From assembly GCA_025359565.1 (NCBI GenBank), contig JANYFY010000016.1, positions 62,001-126,000 of the forward strand: a stretch of 64,000 bases of DNA, written 5' to 3'. Made by a program: the position numbers and the translations under genes. Positions 37,366 through 45,564 of this stretch are shown here, one piece after another (within the stretch, counting starts at the first letter, position 1; each line of letters starts with the position of its first letter). The DNA is from Gammaproteobacteria bacterium (GTDB lineage: Bacteria > Pseudomonadota > Gammaproteobacteria > Steroidobacterales > Steroidobacteraceae). The notes under the pieces are model-generated. The model had not been told where the DNA came from. It made no database searches and worked only from the letters and a program-made list of their open reading frames with translations.

Positions 37366-37379
37366 TTTCCGAACCTCTT

Positions 37380-37415
37380 AAACAACTGTGCCCGCTTACG
37401 CGGGCACAGTTGTTT
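37380..37415 (-). terminator. Perfect 16-bp hairpin between lysine-rich micro-gene and rpiA
   Basis: Arms 37380-37395 and 37400-37415 are perfectly complementary around the loop TTAC, with a GC-rich core (TGCCCGC) and A/T-rich feet. Read leftward it follows the micro-gene stop by 12 bp and ends in TTGTTT, as an intrinsic terminator would. The rpiA Shine-Dalgarno begins directly after it, so rpiA may depend on readthrough. Confidence 0.8.
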
Positions 37416-37427
37416 ACTTGCGAAGGC

Positions 37428-37493
37428 TTACTTTTTCTTAGCGGCCTTTTTCTTTGCTACTTTCTTTTTCGCTTTCTTTGCTTTTGCTGCCAT
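37428..37493 (-). CDS. 21-residue lysine/alanine-rich micro-protein
   Basis: A 21-codon reading frame starting ATG 37493 and ending TAA 37428. It encodes only Met, 12 Lys, 7 Ala and 1 Val, arranged as repeated AKK/AKKK units like a histone H1 or AlgP tail. It has a good Shine-Dalgarno (GGAG, 9 bp before the ATG), a plausible promoter at 37530-37557 and a perfect terminator hairpin after the stop, so it looks like a genuine independent gene. It could be a small nucleoid- or RNA-binding peptide, or a leader peptide controlling rpiA. It is too short for family assignment. Confidence 0.7.
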   Translation of the reverse strand: MAAKAKKAKKKVAKKKAAKKK

Positions 37494-37529
37494 GATAAAA
37501 ACTCCATAATCGGATTAGTCCGGGGACCG

Positions 37530-37557
37530 AGTATATACACGATTAATCAAAATACAA
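37530..37557 (-). promoter_or_regulatory. Putative sigma70 promoter of the lysine-rich micro-gene
   Basis: On the minus strand TTGTAT (plus positions 37552-37557) and TATACT (37530-37535) are separated by 16 bp and lie about 37 bp before the micro-gene ATG. Both hexamers are near consensus. No other minus-strand start lies between them and the ATG. Confidence 0.5.
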
Positions 37558-37607
37558 GTAATACGTCGCGCTTCTTGCTCATCGATGTGCTAGCGAACCC
37601 AAGAAAC

Positions 37608-38072
37608 TTATATAAGAGTGAGAACGAATTCCCAGTTCTTCTGCGAAACAGGTGTCACCGATAGGCGATTCCCTCGCCGCAATATCAAAAGATCACGCAA
37701 GGAAGTATTCTCATATTTACGCAACTGATCCAGTGTGATGATCTGTTTAAATTTAATTTTTAACTTGATATCAACTACGAACCAACGAGGCTGAAGTGGC
37801 TCGCTATCTATATCGTAGTGATGATGGTTTGGATCAAATGCGGTTTTGTCCGGATAACCGCCTTTGATAATGTTGACTACGCCGGTGATACCAGGGGTCG
37901 CACAACTTGAATGGTAAAAAAACCCTAAATCACCTTTTTTTATTAGGTCTCGGAGCATATTGCGCGCCTGGAAATTGCGCACCCCGTCCCAGGCGGTAAC
38001 GTGTTTTGGCGCTGCTGCTAGATGATCTATGCTAAAAGCAGCGGGCTCTGATTTGAATAACCAATAGTTCAT
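37608..38072 (-). CDS. EVE domain protein (thymocyte nuclear protein 1-like)
   Basis: A 154-residue EVE-domain protein: the N-terminus NYWLFKSEPAAFSIDHL, the WDGVRNFQARNMLRD segment and GDLGFFYHSS are diagnostic. EVE domains resemble PUA/YTH folds and are thought to bind modified bases in nucleic acids. It follows fau by 8 bp on the minus strand, a common gammaproteobacterial arrangement. The target is unknown. Confidence 0.9.
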   Translation of the reverse strand: MNYWLFKSEPAAFSIDHLAAAPKHVTAWDGVRNFQARNMLRDLIKKGDLGFFYHSSCATPGITGVVNIIKGGYPDKTAFDPNHHHYDIDSEPLQPRWFVVDIKLKIKFKQIITLDQLRKYENTSLRDLLILRRGNRLSVTPVSQKNWEFVLTLI

Positions 38073-38080
38073 AAATCACC

Positions 38081-38653
38081 TTACGAAAATGTCTTAAGTC
38101 CTGATTCGGTGGAGAGACAATCCAGTCGCAGGTCCCAAACATCTGGGCTTATGGAGTCTACTCTTTGACAGTCAAAGCTTAAGCCGATGAGCTGCGGACC
38201 ACGCCAAATGTTGCGCACCTGTCGATAGTTAAATGCTTGATCGTAAAAACCGCCACCCATGCCGAGTCGTCGACCACCCGTGTCGGTGCCCACGCAAGGG
38301 ACGATAATAAGATTTAACCAGCGCGGCATGACCGCTCGACCTCTTCGAGGTATGGCGATGCCAAATGCCCCTACAGTTGTTTTTGTAGTGAGCGGGTAGA
38401 ATTTCATTCTGCTATGGCGCAGGTCTTCCACAATCGGGACATAGAGCTTCACACCTCGAACACGGGCGGCTTTGACGAGCGCGCTCGTATTGATTTCACC
38501 ATCAAAAGGTAAATACACAGCGACTCGTTTACCAAACGAAAACCTTGCACACTGTTTGATTGCCTTGGAGGCAAGACGTGAAAGTCGCCGATGTTCTACG
38601 ATCCCTAGGGAACGCCGTCTTACGCGTAATTGTTTACGTAAGGTAGCTTTCAT
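38081..38653 (-). CDS. fau: 5-formyltetrahydrofolate cyclo-ligase
   Basis: A 190-residue ATP-dependent enzyme that returns 5-formyl-THF to the active folate pool as methenyl-THF. The N-terminal LRKQLRVRRRSL, the YLPFDGEINTSALV segment and GTDTGGRRLGMGGGFYDQAF near residue 130 are family signatures. It lies directly downstream of the 6S RNA gene, as ygfA does in E. coli, so it is probably read from the same transcript. Confidence 0.94.
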   Translation of the reverse strand: MKATLRKQLRVRRRSLGIVEHRRLSRLASKAIKQCARFSFGKRVAVYLPFDGEINTSALVKAARVRGVKLYVPIVEDLRHSRMKFYPLTTKTTVGAFGIAIPRRGRAVMPRWLNLIIVPCVGTDTGGRRLGMGGGFYDQAFNYRQVRNIWRGPQLIGLSFDCQRVDSISPDVWDLRLDCLSTESGLKTFS

Positions 38654-38664
38654 GCTTTAAAGGG

Positions 38665-38860
38665 AGATGGCGCTACCCGCAATGCCGTTTTGGACCGTTG
38701 CTCCCGACCTGAGCAACAGGTGGGGCTAACTGCGGCAATTAAGGCTTCCCGCTCAAGGCGGACTTGCACAATGTTGCCAGCAAGCAATGGCCCCTGGGGT
38801 TTACAAATTAGGGTCGAGAGGTAACCCGATCCGCATCGAACACCGCAGGCAGCGCCAAAC
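38665..38860 (-). ncRNA. ssrS: 6S RNA
   Basis: The position between zapA and fau is the conserved 6S RNA locus. On the minus strand the ends form a terminal stem: TGGCGCT (plus 38851-38857) pairs perfectly with AGCGCCA (38668-38674) and continues inwards for about ten more pairs including G-U. The internal GAAGCCTTAA..CTGC-like segment resembles E. coli 6S, and a GTTGCTC/GAGCAAC hairpin lies in the 3' half where E. coli has one. 6S RNA mimics an open promoter and sequesters sigma70 polymerase. The exact ends are estimated. An open frame over this stretch is not a gene. Confidence 0.88.
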
Positions 38861-38882
38861 TTAAATGTTCGAGAAGAGGGTG

Positions 38883-39197
38883 TCAAAGTTCAAGCTGTTG
38901 CCCTTTCTCTAAGGCAGACTCTACGCGCTCGCGCAGGATACGCAAGCGTCCGCCGACATCAGATTCGAGATGCGTGTCACGATTGCGCATCTTTAATAAT
39001 TCATTGGTCATATTGAGCGCAGCGATCACCGCGATACGGTCCAGCCCCACTACTTTGCCACTGTCGCGGATTTCACGCATTTTCGCATTAAGAAATTCAG
39101 CGGAATCGAGCAAGTCGGCTCGTTCGTCTAGTGGGCAGGTAATGTGATATTCCTTCTCAAGAATTCGCACACTGACTCTTGCGTGAGTTTCGCTCAT
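38883..39197 (-). CDS. zapA: Cell division protein ZapA
   Basis: A 104-residue FtsZ-ring stabiliser. The N-terminal domain (VSVRILEKEYHITCPLDERADLLDSAEFLN) and the following coiled coil (AALNMTNELLKMRNR) match ZapA. Its ATG overlaps the stop of the upstream coiled-coil gene, and the 6S RNA gene follows its stop by about 20 bp. Confidence 0.94.
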   Translation of the reverse strand: MSETHARVSVRILEKEYHITCPLDERADLLDSAEFLNAKMREIRDSGKVVGLDRIAVIAALNMTNELLKMRNRDTHLESDVGGRLRILRERVESALEKGQQLEL

Positions 39198-39424
39198 GCC
39201 TGTTCCATAGATTTAAGTCGGCCGATCATTGCTTCGACACGAGCACGTACCTGCTCATTCTTTTGCAGTAAATTGGCACGTTCCGACGTGAGTGCGTCCT
39301 GACGTTGGCGAAGGGCACGGTTTTCTTCTTTGATTTGACCGACAGTTGCGATGAGATCTTCGAGGCGTTTCTCTAAACGCTTCAGTTCAAGGACTACTGC
39401 GGATTTCGGGTTGGCTTCGTTCAT
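39194..39424 (-). CDS. ZapB-like coiled-coil protein (TIGR02449 type)
   Basis: A 76-residue, almost wholly helical protein with heptad periodicity (LKRLEKRLEDLIATVGQIKEENRALR and onward). Proteins of this type precede zapA in many gammaproteobacteria and resemble ZapB in size and coiled-coil character, suggesting a division role; this is inference from context. ATG 39424 is preferred over an upstream in-frame start because a near-consensus promoter lies between the two. Confidence 0.8.
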   Translation of the reverse strand: MNEANPKSAVVLELKRLEKRLEDLIATVGQIKEENRALRQRQDALTSERANLLQKNEQVRARVEAMIGRLKSMEQA

Positions 39425-39430
39425 ACTGCC

Positions 39431-39459
39431 AATATAGAGCGGGTGATGGCGCAATGCAA
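39431..39459 (-). promoter_or_regulatory. Putative sigma70 promoter of the coiled-coil/zapA/6S group
   Basis: On the minus strand TTGCAT (plus 39454-39459) and TATATT (39431-39436) are 17 bp apart, the ideal spacing. The -10 box ends only 6 bp before ATG 39424, so transcription would begin about at the start codon and the mRNA would be leaderless. Confidence 0.5.
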
Positions 39460-39510
39460 AGGGCATCTGCCCCCTAAATAGGGGGTGGCTTGAGGTATTA
39501 TTAACTAATT

Positions 39511-40071
39511 ATGATGGCTGATATCCGATTCAAGGATTTTGAGGACGTACTGGATGCCGCCGGCAGTTTAGCCGATGCCGCCGAGGCCCACGGCTCCTTG
39601 TGTGGTGCGCTTTGTTCTATGACCCCGTACGGACTGCAGGATTGGGTTAATGAGCTATTGCCTGACCAAAGTTCGCTCTGCGACGAGTCGGCCGCCATGA
39701 TGGAGAAAGTATTTTCTGCAACGGCCACTTGTTTTGGTGGACAGGGGATGGCGTTCCAGCCGCTCTTGCCTGATGATGACCAGCCGCTTAACGGCCGCGC
39801 AAATGCTTTGGGACTTTGGTGCACTGGATTTTTATACGGTCTAGGAACCGGTCAAATAAGTGATTTGCGTGCGCTTAAGGGTGATGTGGGAGAAATTGTT
39901 CGGGACTTTACCGAGATCTCTCAGGCCACAGGCGATGAAGCGGAATCAGACGAGTCTAGCGAGCTCGCTTATGCCGAGCTAGTCGAATTTATTCGAGTGG
40001 CGGCACAGCTCGTATTCGAAGAGCTACAACCCTTACGCCAGCAATTTTTCCCACCTACGCGCTTGCACTGA
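39511..40071 (+). CDS. ygfB: YgfB/UPF0149 family protein
   Basis: A 186-residue protein of the UPF0149/YecA-like family. AAEAHGSLCGALC, LWCTGFLYGLG and ELAYAELVEFIRVAAQLVFEEL are typical. It sits directly before pepP-ubiH-ubiI, its conserved position. YgfB has been linked to repression of AmpDh3 and beta-lactam tolerance in Pseudomonas; the role here is inferred. It starts with two consecutive ATG codons. Confidence 0.92.
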   Translation: MMADIRFKDFEDVLDAAGSLADAAEAHGSLCGALCSMTPYGLQDWVNELLPDQSSLCDESAAMMEKVFSATATCFGGQGMAFQPLLPDDDQPLNGRANALGLWCTGFLYGLGTGQISDLRALKGDVGEIVRDFTEISQATGDEAESDESSELAYAELVEFIRVAAQLVFEELQPLRQQFFPPTRLH

Positions 40072-40082
40072 GTCACTTAGCA

Positions 40083-41393
40083 GTGGAAGTTAAGGAATTC
40101 GCGCGTCGGCGGAAACAGTTCATGCGCATGATTGGCAGGGATGCCATTGCAATATTACCCGCATCGCCCGTTCACCGACGCAATGGCGATATTGAGTACG
40201 CCTATCGCCAGGATAGTCATTTTTATTATTTGACTGGATTCCCGGAATCGGAAGCGGTTGCGGTGCTTATGCCCGGGCGTCCGCAAGGCGAATACTTATT
40301 ATTCGTTCGCGAGCATGATGCGCTACGTGAATATTGGGATGGCGCTCGCGCTGGACCGGACGGCGCAGTAACGCAGTTCGCTGCCGACGACGCTTTTCCG
40401 ATTGCGGATATCGATGAGATATTGCCAGGACTGATGGAACACCGTACGCGGATTTTCTACTCCATGGGGCAACACGCTGATTTTGATCCTCGCGTGTTGG
40501 GCTGGGTCAACAGCCTAAGAGTGCAAGTGCGTAGCACCGGGGCCGCTCACGAATTCGTTGCGCTAAGGTCGGTATTGGATGATATGCGTCTTTATAAAAC
40601 GACCGCAGAGCAGCGCTGTTTGCGCCGCGCGGCCGCGATCGGTGTAAACGCCCATCGTCGTGCTATGCGATTCGCGCACCCGGGCGTTATGGAGTACCAG
40701 GTCATGGCTGAAGTATTGCATGAGTTTCGTTCGCATAATGCCGATCTTTCGTATCCGCCGATCGTCGGCGCTGGGGCAAATTCTTGCGTTATGCATTATA
40801 GGAACAATGACCAATGTTTGCGCGATGGGGATTTGCTGTTGCTCGATGCCGGGTGTGAGCACGATTACTATGCCTCTGATATCACTCGAACCTTCCCAGT
40901 TAACGGGCGGTTTACCAGCACCCAGCGGGCCGTCTACGACGTGGTACTTGAGGCGCAACTTGCTGCCATCGAAATGGTACGCGCTGGCAATCATTGGAAT
41001 CAGCCCCATGAGACAGCGGTTCGGGTTATTACGCACGGGTTAGTGAAATTAGGTTTACTCAAAGGTCGCGTGATCCGTTTGATTAAGGATCAGGCATACC
41101 TTGAATATTTCGGCCATCGTACCGGACATTGGCTGGGGATGGATGTACACGATGTCGGAGATTACCGGGTCGGTGGTGAATGGCGGATATTTGAGCCCGG
41201 AATGAGCTTGACTGTCGAACCTGGGATTTACTTAAGGCCGTCCGCGCACATCCCTAAGGATTTTTGGAATATTGGTATCCGTATTGAGGATGATGTGTTG
41301 GTAACAGAGGGTATTCCTGAGGTTTTGAGTGATGCGTTAGAGAAGACACCGGAGGCGATAGAAGCGTCCATGCAGGTTATGAGGCCTATATGA
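40083..41393 (+). CDS. pepP: Xaa-Pro aminopeptidase II
   Basis: A 436-residue pita-bread metallopeptidase that removes N-terminal residues before proline. The N-terminal domain has FYYLTGFPESEAV. The metal ligands are visible in LLLDAGCEHDYYASDITRTF, HRTGHWLGMDVHD, TVEPGIYL and GIRIEDDVLV. The start is GTG 40083, 12 bp after ygfB. It overlaps ubiH by 4 bp. Confidence 0.95.
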   Translation: MEVKEFARRRKQFMRMIGRDAIAILPASPVHRRNGDIEYAYRQDSHFYYLTGFPESEAVAVLMPGRPQGEYLLFVREHDALREYWDGARAGPDGAVTQFAADDAFPIADIDEILPGLMEHRTRIFYSMGQHADFDPRVLGWVNSLRVQVRSTGAAHEFVALRSVLDDMRLYKTTAEQRCLRRAAAIGVNAHRRAMRFAHPGVMEYQVMAEVLHEFRSHNADLSYPPIVGAGANSCVMHYRNNDQCLRDGDLLLLDAGCEHDYYASDITRTFPVNGRFTSTQRAVYDVVLEAQLAAIEMVRAGNHWNQPHETAVRVITHGLVKLGLLKGRVIRLIKDQAYLEYFGHRTGHWLGMDVHDVGDYRVGGEWRIFEPGMSLTVEPGIYLRPSAHIPKDFWNIGIRIEDDVLVTEGIPEVLSDALEKTPEAIEASMQVMRPI

Positions 41394-42631
41394 ACAACCG
41401 GTACGACGTTACCATTGTAGGCGGTGGCATGGTGGGTGCAAGTCTTGCGCTTGCGCTAATGCCGTTGGGCCTTCGCGTGGCGTTGGTCGAGGCCATACCC
41501 TATGACTCTGCTGCACAACCTAGTTTCGATGAACGCACCACGGCTATTTCTAACGGCAGTCGCCGTATTTTGGAAGGACTCGGTATTTGGTCCGCAATAT
41601 CAATGGCCGCGACTCCGATCACCAAAATTCATATATCGGATCAAGGTCACTTTGGTTTCGCACGCGTGGATGCTCAGGAGCGCGGACTTGTGGCGATGGG
41701 GTACGTGATACCTAATCGAGTATTGGGAGCCGCCTTGTGGAGAAGATTGCCGGGGGTGGCATTAAAGGCGAGTGAGAACTTGACAGTGTATTGTCCGGCT
41801 TCTATAGAACACGTCGCACCCGGTGAGCGCTCCTGTCGGCTTAAGATAACGGTTGGGCCTGCTCAGAGTGAGCTTGAGTCGCAGATTCTGGTGGCGGCCG
41901 ATGGCGTGAATTCGGTCGTTCGGCAGGCCTTCGGCATAGAAGCTTTAGTACGCGATTATGGTCAAACGGCGGTGATTACCACGGTGCTGCCGCAACGCTT
42001 TCACGACTACGTGGCGTACGAACGCTTTACTGCCAGCGGCCCGTTAGCCTTGCTACCGCTGGAAGGCGGTCGCTGTACTTTGGTGCTCACCTTAAGTCCT
42101 GAGGCGGCGGCGGCGGCAATTACTTGGTCGGACGCTGAGTTTTTGCGCGAACTTCAGCAACGCTTTGGTTTTCGATTGGGGCGTTTTTTGCAAGTAGGTC
42201 GACGGGTAACGTATCCACTTTCGTTAACGCAAGCACAGCGCACCAGTGCCGGGCGATGCGTGATCGTGGGTAATGCTGCCCAGGGTCTGCATCCGGTAGC
42301 CGGCATGGGATTTAATCTGGGCTTACGGGATGCGGCATGCTTGGCAGAGTTGATTGCGGAGCGTTATAAGGAGGGGACTTGGAATTTGGGGGATTCGGGG
42401 TTGATGGCGGCCTACGATACCTGGCGGGCCTCGGATCGTGACGGAATCATTGCCTTCACGGATACACTGGTGCGGACTTTTTCTAGTCCCCTTAGAGCGG
42501 TACAAGGATTGCGTAATTTTGGACTGCTAGCCTTTGACTTGTTGCCGCCGGCTAAGTCAGCGTTGTCGCGCTTAAGCGCGGGTATGGCCACCCGGGTTCC
42601 TAAGCTTGCGCGAGGAGTGAGGCTGGTATGA
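41390..42631 (+). CDS. ubiH: 2-octaprenyl-6-methoxyphenol hydroxylase
   Basis: A 413-residue class A flavin monooxygenase of ubiquinone synthesis. The FAD motif DVTIVGGGMVGASLALAL is at the N-terminus, VAADGVNSVVRQ near residue 165, and VIVGNAAQGLHPVAGMGFNLGLRD near 290. It overlaps pepP and the next monooxygenase by 4 bp each, so the three are co-translated. Confidence 0.93.
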   Translation: MNNRYDVTIVGGGMVGASLALALMPLGLRVALVEAIPYDSAAQPSFDERTTAISNGSRRILEGLGIWSAISMAATPITKIHISDQGHFGFARVDAQERGLVAMGYVIPNRVLGAALWRRLPGVALKASENLTVYCPASIEHVAPGERSCRLKITVGPAQSELESQILVAADGVNSVVRQAFGIEALVRDYGQTAVITTVLPQRFHDYVAYERFTASGPLALLPLEGGRCTLVLTLSPEAAAAAITWSDAEFLRELQQRFGFRLGRFLQVGRRVTYPLSLTQAQRTSAGRCVIVGNAAQGLHPVAGMGFNLGLRDAACLAELIAERYKEGTWNLGDSGLMAAYDTWRASDRDGIIAFTDTLVRTFSSPLRAVQGLRNFGLLAFDLLPPAKSALSRLSAGMATRVPKLARGVRLV

Positions 42632-43926
42632 ATCGTGACTCTGGTACGAGCTGTGACTTCGATGTGGTGGTCGCAGGTAGTGGTATCACTGCTGCCGTCG
42701 TTGCCAGTTTATTGGTGGCGCGAAGGGTGTCAATAGGCGCTCGGATTGCGGTGGTTACCGACCGATTTTTGCCTAGTGACGCGATAGCGGAGTCAGGTGA
42801 CTCGGGGTGGGGTTTGCGAGTTTTTGCCTTGGGACGAGCGTCGCAGGTGTTATTGCGGCACTGTGGGATATGGGAAAGTTTACCGTCCAGTCGTATTTTT
42901 GGCTTTGAACGTATGTGCGTTTGGGCTGGCATGCCATCGGACGCTGCAGAATATTTGACGTTTGATAGCGCTGCGCTAGGGGAGGCGAATCTCGGTCATA
43001 TCGTGGAAGGTAACGCGCTGCAAAGAATGTCTTGGGCTGCCGTACGTCGCGCCGGCGTTGTGATTATTGAGGCATCGATTGCCGAGCTTGTGATGAGTGA
43101 GGCTGCCGTGACGATTCGCTTAAACGACGGTCGAGAGCTACGTACTCCCTTATTGGTTGCGGCAGATGGAGCGGGGTCTCAGACGCGAGAGCTGCTCGGG
43201 ATCAGGACTGCCGGCCATCATTATCATCAAGAGGCACTAGTGGGGCATGTGCGTACCGCTAAGCCTCATGCCAGTACGGCATCGCAGCGGTTTCTAACTT
43301 CAGGACCTATTGCATTCTTGCCGCTTCCGGACGGGCGGTGCTCCATAGTGTGGAGCGTTGACTGCAAGCAATCAGCGAGGTTGCGGGCGCTCGATACTCG
43401 AGGCTTTGGCATTGCGGTGACCGAGGCTAGCGGCGGTGAGTTCGGAGACGTCGAGTTAACTACGGAATTAGCAAGCTTCCCATTAGCGATGCACTATGCA
43501 TCGACCTACTTGAAGCCGCGGGCTGTTTTACTGGGTGACGCCGCGCATACAGTACACCCCCTAGCCGGCCAGGGGCTTAATATGGGGTTGATGGATGCTG
43601 CTTCGTTAGTTCAAGTACTGAGTGAAGCAGGCGGAGCGCACGCGTTTGGCGATAATCTAGTGTTACGCCGCTATGAGCGCTGGCGCAAAAGCGAGAATAT
43701 GTTGCTCGCGACGGCTTTAGACGGTTTGGATAGGCTATTTACGAGCGTGAATCCGATAAGTACCCGTTTAACAGCATTCGGTCTTGCGGCGCTTGATAAA
43801 AACCTTTTTTTGAAACTTAAGTTCGCTCGTCGAGCGATGGGTTTAGATGGGGATTTGCCGCCATTTTTACAGTCGATCGACCTTGGCGGCGCAAATGAAG
43901 TCGTTCTTGGAAAGACCGCCTACTGA
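42628..43926 (+). CDS. ubiI: UbiI/VisC-like ubiquinone C5 hydroxylase
   Basis: A 432-residue paralogue of UbiH with the same layout: FDVVVAGSGITAAVVASLL at the N-terminus, VAADGAGSQTREL near residue 175 and LLGDAAHTVHPLAGQGLNMGLMDA near 305. By position after ubiH it corresponds to ubiI/visC, which hydroxylates C5 of the ring; a UbiM-like alternative cannot be excluded. Its last 60 bp overlap the convergent phhB gene. Confidence 0.88.
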   Translation: MNRDSGTSCDFDVVVAGSGITAAVVASLLVARRVSIGARIAVVTDRFLPSDAIAESGDSGWGLRVFALGRASQVLLRHCGIWESLPSSRIFGFERMCVWAGMPSDAAEYLTFDSAALGEANLGHIVEGNALQRMSWAAVRRAGVVIIEASIAELVMSEAAVTIRLNDGRELRTPLLVAADGAGSQTRELLGIRTAGHHYHQEALVGHVRTAKPHASTASQRFLTSGPIAFLPLPDGRCSIVWSVDCKQSARLRALDTRGFGIAVTEASGGEFGDVELTTELASFPLAMHYASTYLKPRAVLLGDAAHTVHPLAGQGLNMGLMDAASLVQVLSEAGGAHAFGDNLVLRRYERWRKSENMLLATALDGLDRLFTSVNPISTRLTAFGLAALDKNLFLKLKFARRAMGLDGDLPPFLQSIDLGGANEVVLGKTAY

Positions 43927-44196
43927 GTGAGTTGCGAAGGTAATATGGCAGTAGTTATATCCCAATTCTAAATCGGGGTGGTGGTCCTCGCTGTGGGCCA
44001 AATACGCGAGGGCATTGATGAAGCTCATGGTGCGATAGAAGTCTTTAAATTTGAGTGAGCGCCGAATGCTTTTACCATCCCTCGCAATTTTCCAGTCTTT
44101 ATGCAATTTTTCGCACAGATTTTTGGCTTGAGTGAGGGTCAAGGGTTGCGACTGGGTGGTGTAAGGCGTGCAGCGGTCGTTGTTAAGTTTCTTCAT
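43867..44196 (-). CDS. phhB: Pterin-4a-carbinolamine dehydratase
   Basis: A 109-residue protein of the PCD/DCoH family. The catalytic signature is visible as [33 protein letters not shown] (written here only as a landmark span, residues about 67-99: paired His, then the GGLS loop). It recycles the pterin cofactor of phenylalanine hydroxylase or acts in other pterin metabolism; no hydroxylase gene is in the window. It overlaps ispG by 4 bp upstream and ubiI by 60 bp at its 3' end. Confidence 0.93.
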   Translation of the reverse strand: MKKLNNDRCTPYTTQSQPLTLTQAKNLCEKLHKDWKIARDGKSIRRSLKFKDFYRTMSFINALAYLAHSEDHHPDLELGYNYCHITFATHSVGGLSKNDFICAAKVDRL

Positions 44197-45428
44197 GATG
44201 GGGTACTCGATCGCAAATGCTCTGGGTAGGTGCGCTCAATATATCGCTCGACCAATTCCTGAAATTCCTCAGCAATATATGCGCCTTTCAGCGTAACCGT
44301 TTTTTTGCCATTTTCGTAAACCGGAGCCACGGGATTCTCGCCAGTCCCGGGTAAGCTGATACCGATGTTGGCGTGCTTACTCTCGCCGGGTCCGTTGACT
44401 ACGCAGCCCATGACGGCCACGGTCATATCGGCGACGCCGCTCCGCTGTTTACGCCATTCGGGCATACGATGACGGATATGGCTTTGGATTTTTTGCGCTA
44501 ATTCTTGGAAATAAGTACTGGTCGTGCGGCCACAGCCGGGACAGGCGATGACCATGGGTGTGAAAGATCTAAGTCCCATAGTCTGCAGTATTTCTTGCGC
44601 GACAATCACTTCTTGGGTGCGATCGCCGCCCGGCTCCGGTGTTAAGGAGACGCGGATAGTATCGCCGATGCCTTCTTGCAAAAGCACGCTCATGGCGGCG
44701 GTCGACGCGACGATACCTTTGCTGCCCATACCTGCTTCAGTCAGTCCCAGATGTAAGGGGTATTCACAACGCTTACTTAAATTTCGATACACGCTAATAA
44801 GGTCTTGGACACCGCTAACTTTGGCGCTAATGACGATCCTATCGGATTTAAGGCCTAACTCTTGTGCGCGCTGGGCGCTTTGCAAGGCGGATACTACAAT
44901 GGCTTCTCGCATGACTTCGATAGCCGCTAGAGGCTGCGTCAATTTGGAATTCTCGTCCATCATGCGAGTCAATAAATCTTGGTCAAGGCTGCCCCAATTT
45001 ACGCCAATACGCACTGCTTTATCGTATTGGTTCGCAATTTCAATCATTTCTGCAAATTGTGAATCTCGTTTACTGCCACGCCCCACATTGCCGGGATTAA
45101 TGCGAAGTTTGGCCAGACCTTGAGCACAGGCTGGATGAGATTTCAGCAGTTTGTGACCGTTAAAGTGAAAATCACCTACCAAAGGGGTAGTGATTGACTG
45201 TTTATCCAGGGCGTCACGAATAAAAGGAACCGCCGCAGCAGCGGCGTCGTTATTAACCGTAATACGCACCAGTTCAGATCCGGCACGCGCTAAGGCGATC
45301 ACTTGGCTTACCGTTGATTCGATATCGGCGGTATCCGTATTGGTCATCGACTGTATTACGATCGGAGAGCCGCCCCCTAGAAATACGTTACCTATTTTTA
45401 CGCTGAGCGATTTCCGACGAAGTATCAT
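44193..45428 (-). CDS. ispG: 4-hydroxy-3-methylbut-2-en-1-yl diphosphate synthase
   Basis: A 411-residue Fe-S enzyme of the methylerythritol phosphate isoprenoid pathway. The N-terminal [19 protein letters not shown], the LRINPGNVG segment and the C-terminal CPGCGRT and [10 protein letters not shown] carry the [4Fe-4S] ligands and active site. A TACAAT box ends 6 bp before the ATG, suggesting a leaderless mRNA, though no clear -35 box was found. It is separated from its frequent partner hisS. Confidence 0.95.
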   Translation of the reverse strand: MILRRKSLSVKIGNVFLGGGSPIVIQSMTNTDTADIESTVSQVIALARAGSELVRITVNNDAAAAAVPFIRDALDKQSITTPLVGDFHFNGHKLLKSHPACAQGLAKLRINPGNVGRGSKRDSQFAEMIEIANQYDKAVRIGVNWGSLDQDLLTRMMDENSKLTQPLAAIEVMREAIVVSALQSAQRAQELGLKSDRIVISAKVSGVQDLISVYRNLSKRCEYPLHLGLTEAGMGSKGIVASTAAMSVLLQEGIGDTIRVSLTPEPGGDRTQEVIVAQEILQTMGLRSFTPMVIACPGCGRTTSTYFQELAQKIQSHIRHRMPEWRKQRSGVADMTVAVMGCVVNGPGESKHANIGISLPGTGENPVAPVYENGKKTVTLKGAYIAEEFQELVERYIERTYPEHLRSSTPS

Positions 45429-45502
45429 CCCTGCATTGTACTACGCCGCTCAGGTCAGCTCCTTAAACCAAGGATCAAATACAAAAAATCGGGTGGTTAC
45501 AG

Positions 45503-45530
45503 TTACTCTTAGCTAAGCATCGCCTACAAT
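45503..45530 (+). promoter_or_regulatory. Putative promoter of the tandem HtrA gene
   Basis: TTACTC (45503-45508) and TACAAT (45525-45530) are 16 bp apart, 34 bp before the ATG at 45565. The -10 matches well; the -35 is weak. It lies in the 136-bp divergent space shared with ispG. Confidence 0.35.
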
Positions 45531-45564
45531 GTTGTTTTAACTAGTATCACTCTTAAGGATAGGC

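Noticed and set aside
38650-38886. Open reading frame of 78 codons on the minus strand between zapA and fau.
   Set aside because: It covers the 6S RNA, whose stems explain the sequence; the translation has no protein-like pattern.
44524-45123. Long antisense frame inside ispG (199 codons).
   Set aside because: A shadow of the conserved ispG gene; low-complexity composition and no ribosome site.
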